Below, in pieces: positions 13,145 to 16,114 of a stretch of 16,114 nt of DNA. Under the pieces are notes generated by a model that saw only the letters and a list, made by a program, of their open reading frames with translations, had not been told where the DNA came from and did no database searches. Numbering within the stretch: the first letter of the stretch is position 1; the number at the start of each line of letters is the position of its first letter. Origin of the DNA: JBKJUK01 sp046590705 (GTDB taxonomy: Bacteria; Acidobacteriota; Thermoanaerobaculia; Gp7-AA8); NCBI GenBank assembly GCA_046590705.1, contig JBKJUK010000088.1, forward strand, positions 1-16,114. Reading direction: 5' to 3'. The translations under genes were made by a program, and so were the position numbers.

Positions 13145-15496
13145 ATGAGCGTACCGCCCATCGAGTACCCTGACCGCGTCGGAGCCGTTCCCGACAATCC
13201 GCAGTCCAACCGCTTCGTTCCCTACATCCCGTCGTCCACATCGATGCGCGAGCTGACGATCGTTCCCTTAATTGTCGGAACGTTGCTCGGCATGATTTTC
13301 GGTGCATCGTCGCTCTACCTCGTACTCAAGGTGGGTCTCACCGTCAGTGCTTCCATCCCGGTGGCGGTCATCTCCATTACCCTCTTCCGCCTCTTCGCCA
13401 AATTCGGCGGTCGCAACGCGACGATTCTCGAGAACAACATCGTGCAGACGGCCGGTTCTGCCGGTGAGTCGATCGCCTTCGGTGTCGGTGTGACGATGCC
13501 GGCCATCATGATCCTCGGATTCGACCTCGAGATCGCGCGAGTCATGCTCGTGGCGGTGCTGGGCGGTCTGCTCGGCATCCTCATGATGATTCCGCTGCGT
13601 CGCGCGCTCATCGTGCAGCAGCATGGAATCCTCAAGTACCCCGAAGGTACGGCCTGTGCCGAAGTGCTCAAGGCCGGCGCTTCTGAAGAAAGTCGGGCCG
13701 CTGCGTCGGAAGAGGCGAAACGGGAACAGGCCGCTCTCGGTGGCGCTGAAACGAGCGCCCGAACAATTTTTACAGGGTTCGGAATCGGGCTCGTTTATCA
13801 GACTGCCATGGCTGCGTTCAGACTCTGGAAAGACGTGCCCGAGAAGGTCTTCGGCGCGCCCTTCAAATCAGCATCCGTAGCGGCAGAGATTTCTCCTGCG
13901 CTGCTTGGTGTGGGTTACATCATCGGCCCGCGCATCGCGTCCATCATGGCCGCTGGCGGTGTGCTCGCCTACCTGGTTCTCATTCCGATGATCAAGTTTT
14001 TCGGCGATGCCATTCCGGGAATCCTCGCTCCCGGCACCATGCCCATCAGCGGGATGGGACCAAACGATATCCGCGGAGCCTACGTGCTTTACATCGGTGC
14101 AGGCGCCGTGGCCGCTGGTGGAATCATCAGTGTGTTTCGTTCGCTACCGATCATCTGGCATGGGATGAAGGGAAGCATGAAGGATTTCGGCGGTTCGTCG
14201 CGCACGGCCACCGAAGGAAGTGTTCCGCGCACTGATCGTGACCTTCCGATCAAGTTCGTTCTCATCGGAATCATTGCTCTGGTCGCGATCATCGCCTCCT
14301 CCAATCCGCTTTACGCTGGTGGCGCCGGACCGATCGTACGTGTCGGAGCGGCCCTGCTGATCATCGTGTTCGGTTTTCTATTCGTGACCGTCTCTTCGAG
14401 ACTGACCGGCGAGATCGGCTCATCCTCGAATCCCATTTCAGGTATGACAGTAGCCACACTGCTGCTGACCTGCCTGATCTTCCTCGTGCTCGGCTGGACC
14501 GGTCGCGAGTATTACGTGACCGCCCTCACCATCGGAGCCATCGTCTGCATCGCATCTTCGAACGGCGGAACGACCTCGCAGGACCTGAAGACCGGCTTTC
14601 TCGTAGGCGCCACTCCGAGTGCGCAGCAGATCGCAATCCTGATTGGAGCGCTCGCCTCAGCGCTGGTGCTGGGACCGATCCTCCTGAAGTTGAACGACTC
14701 CGCAACGGTCTATGTGCCGATTCAGCAAGCTTCCTTCCGCGCACCTGCTGGAGAAATTTCGCAGGGCACCGAAGGGGTCACCGGTGTGATCTCTGCGCCA
14801 GGCCGCGTCACCGATGCGGCCCGCTACAACACCTGGCACAAAGTGGATGAGGCCAACAGTCCGGCCGGCAAGTATCTGGTGCGGCCCGACGGAACACCGG
14901 TGTATCGCGTTGACCCGGGCATCAACGGCACGGTAACGGAACTACCTGACGGTCGACGCGTGACGAAGTTCGACGCACCGAAAGCCACACTGATGTCGTA
15001 CATCATCAAAGGCATCCTGAACCGGGAACTTCCCTGGGGTCTGGTCCTTCTCGGCGTGATGATCGCTGTGGTTCTGGAAATGTCCGGAATCCCTTCGCTG
15101 GCCTTTGCTGTGGGCGTCTACCTGCCGCTTTCCTCTTCCAGCCCGATCTTTATCGGTGGCATGGTGCGCTGGGCCGTTGATCGCTACCTGCGTCGCAAGC
15201 ATGCCGACAAAAACATGACCGAAGAGCAGCTCGTGGCTGAAACCGACAAGAGCCCCGGTGTATTGATGGCTTCCGGGTACATAGCCGGCGCCGCCATCGC
15301 AGGAATCATCGTGGCCTTCATGGCCGGAATCCCAACCTTTGCTGCGTTCAATGATCGAATCAGCAAAATGGCTGAGGGCAACCCATTCGTGAGCGGCCCG
15401 GCTGCCAACGTTCTCGCGCTGATTCCGTTCGTCATCATCACGGTTCTGCTTTATCTGACTGGAAGAGAAGTGATCCTGCGCGGAAAACGTACCTAG
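13145..15496 (+). CDS. OPT family oligopeptide transporter
   Basis: The 783-residue polytopic inner-membrane protein has long hydrophobic segments throughout and the signatures of the prokaryotic OPT family: NNIVQTAGSAGES at residues 97-109 and KYPEGTACAEVLKAG at 164-178. Later blocks include GEIGSSSNPISGMT, ASSNGGTTSQDLKTG and LPWGLVLLGV. OPT proteins are secondary, cation-coupled importers of oligopeptides or metal-chelate complexes; the substrate here is unknown. A soluble stretch of about 80 residues (about 528-612, with GKYLVRPDGTPVYRVDPGIN) interrupts the membrane core and is rich in beta-forming residues. A charged Ala/Glu-rich loop follows KYPEGT (about 179-198). The start has GAGG four bases upstream. 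It stands alone between a repeat-rich gap and a terminator, so it is probably monocistronic. Confidence 0.93.
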   Translation: MSVPPIEYPDRVGAVPDNPQSNRFVPYIPSSTSMRELTIVPLIVGTLLGMIFGASSLYLVLKVGLTVSASIPVAVISITLFRLFAKFGGRNATILENNIVQTAGSAGESIAFGVGVTMPAIMILGFDLEIARVMLVAVLGGLLGILMMIPLRRALIVQQHGILKYPEGTACAEVLKAGASEESRAAASEEAKREQAALGGAETSARTIFTGFGIGLVYQTAMAAFRLWKDVPEKVFGAPFKSASVAAEISPALLGVGYIIGPRIASIMAAGGVLAYLVLIPMIKFFGDAIPGILAPGTMPISGMGPNDIRGAYVLYIGAGAVAAGGIISVFRSLPIIWHGMKGSMKDFGGSSRTATEGSVPRTDRDLPIKFVLIGIIALVAIIASSNPLYAGGAGPIVRVGAALLIIVFGFLFVTVSSRLTGEIGSSSNPISGMTVATLLLTCLIFLVLGWTGREYYVTALTIGAIVCIASSNGGTTSQDLKTGFLVGATPSAQQIAILIGALASALVLGPILLKLNDSATVYVPIQQASFRAPAGEISQGTEGVTGVISAPGRVTDAARYNTWHKVDEANSPAGKYLVRPDGTPVYRVDPGINGTVTELPDGRRVTKFDAPKATLMSYIIKGILNRELPWGLVLLGVMIAVVLEMSGIPSLAFAVGVYLPLSSSSPIFIGGMVRWAVDRYLRRKHADKNMTEEQLVAETDKSPGVLMASGYIAGAAIAGIIVAFMAGIPTFAAFNDRISKMAEGNPFVSGPAANVLALIPFVIITVLLYLTGREVILRGKRT

Positions 15497-15522
15497 AATT
15501 CACATTCATATTTCGCAAACAA

Positions 15523-15551
15523 AAAAGGCACGCTTAAAAAGCGTGCCTTTT
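15523..15551. terminator. Bidirectional rho-independent terminator
   Basis: A perfect 13-bp stem (AAAAGGCACGCTT with AAGCGTGCCTTTT) closes an AAA loop. It has an A-run on the left and a T-run on the right, so it works on both strands. It sits between the stop of the OPT gene (15496) and the stop of the convergent small membrane protein (15572), and serves as terminator for both. Confidence 0.92.
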
Positions 15552-15571
15552 CTTGACTGCTTAAATTTTGG

Positions 15572-15931
15572 TCAGCGAATCTGGAAGCGCTTTTGCTCGT
15601 CACGACTCCAGGTCGCGGCAATACGTTTTGCCTTCCATGTGGGCGCGTAGTGGAGTGCAACCCAATACGAGGCCAGCATCACGTTGACGGCAAGTAGCAA
15701 GAGCGTGGAAGTTTCCCGGGAGACAAACGGAAGACGCGCCTGTTGCCATTGGATAAAGAAAATATCCACAGCCAGAATCAGCAATGCGTCGATCGACTCC
15801 CGTGTGATGACCTGGCGACGAGCCTGCCGAACCTCACGAACGGAATTCACGGAAGCCCTTGAAGGACGCGACCGAAGATCAGTCACACCAGGCAAGAGAT
15901 CGTCCGTAGATCTGCTGTTCTGTCTTCTCAT
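15572..15931 (-). CDS. Small two-helix membrane protein of unknown function
   Basis: I do not recognise this 119-residue protein. The N-terminal half is polar and Arg/Ser-rich (RPSRASVNSVREVRQARRQV). Two hydrophobic segments follow, around ALLILAVDIFFIQW and TLLLLAVNVMLASYWVAL, separated by a short loop (QQARLPFVSRET). The C-terminus is short and basic (YAPTWKAKRIAATWSRDEQ). The many N-terminal arginines suggest that both termini are cytoplasmic. The ATG at 15931 is preferred over an upstream GTG (15949) because AGGAG lies four bases before it. Coding status is supported by the ribosome-binding site, plausible membrane topology and the shared terminator. No partner gene is visible. Confidence 0.7.
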   Translation of the reverse strand: MRRQNSRSTDDLLPGVTDLRSRPSRASVNSVREVRQARRQVITRESIDALLILAVDIFFIQWQQARLPFVSRETSTLLLLAVNVMLASYWVALHYAPTWKAKRIAATWSRDEQKRFQIR

Positions 15932-15935
15932 ACAT

Positions 15936-15940
15936 CTCCT
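15936..15940 (-). promoter_or_regulatory. Shine-Dalgarno deciding the start of the small membrane protein
   Basis: On the minus strand AGGAG is followed by ATGT and then the ATG at 15931. The upstream GTG at 15949 has no comparable site, which fixes the shorter, 119-residue product. Confidence 0.65.
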
Positions 15941-16007
15941 AACCGTCACTAGTTCAGATAATTTCTGCCAACTTTGCCGTTCTTACAGTGAAAATCGAAG
16001 AACCTAG

Positions 16008-16092
16008 TAGGGGCGAACTGCGTTCGCCCGCTCCCTCGGCCGTCCGTTTCAAACAAAAGCACCGGAGAGGGGGCGCGCGCAACGCGCCCCTA
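16008..16092. repeat. REPIN-like pair of inverted hairpin repeats at the right edge
   Basis: The left unit begins TAGGGGCGAA and forms the perfect stem GGGCGAA/TTCGCCC (16011-16029) with a CTGCG loop. The right unit, in inverse orientation, forms GGGGCGCG/CGCGCCCC (16070-16090) with a CGCAA loop and ends CTA. Both have a CTCCCTC or GAGAGGG tail facing the spacer. The layout is the same as at 2027-2125: two hairpins with TAGGG outer ends facing outwards around a short gene-free spacer. The remainder to the window end shows no gene. Confidence 0.6.
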
Positions 16093-16114
16093 CCCAAAAC
16101 GCCCACGGAACCGG

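Overview
The window most likely comes from a member of the Acidobacteriota with a moderately high GC genome. The main evidence is a secreted protein with the VWFA-related domain described from acidobacteria (2153-3949, minus strand). A Ser/Thr kinase fused to a membrane segment and TPR repeats (1-1617), a remnant of a PD40/TolB-like beta-propeller and a large OPT-family transporter fit the same picture. A lineage below phylum cannot be assigned from this sequence alone.

Layout. The left edge cuts the 3' part of a kinase-TPR gene. A small gene-poor patch follows (about 1618-2152) with a tRNA-like 5' half, a decayed propeller C-terminus on the minus strand and a paired inverted hairpin repeat. 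The minus-strand VWA gene comes next. Divergent from it is a tightly packed plus-strand operon, mobB - gph - serB - class V aminotransferase - serA (4013-8508). Its four junctions are all 4-base stop/start overlaps (ATGA, TTGA, TTGA, GTGA). An aldo/keto reductase follows after 57 bp. Then come a long UvrA (9967-12726) and an OPT transporter (13145-15496), each preceded by about 415 bp of repeat-rich intergenic DNA. A bidirectional terminator separates the transporter from a convergent small two-helix membrane protein. The right edge holds another paired hairpin repeat.

How the genes work together. SerA (3-phosphoglycerate to 3-phosphohydroxypyruvate), the PLP aminotransferase (to phosphoserine) and SerB (to serine) make a complete phosphorylated serine pathway in one operon. 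Gph and MobB are co-translated with it, but their metabolic connection is only inferred. UvrA belongs to nucleotide excision repair and the OPT protein to peptide or metal-chelate uptake. No functional link between them and the operon is visible.

No clearly new defence, mobile or biosynthetic system was found. The least ordinary content is that the sizeable intergenic gaps are filled by different families of hairpin-forming repeats, together with the unusual composition and TTG starts of the serine operon.
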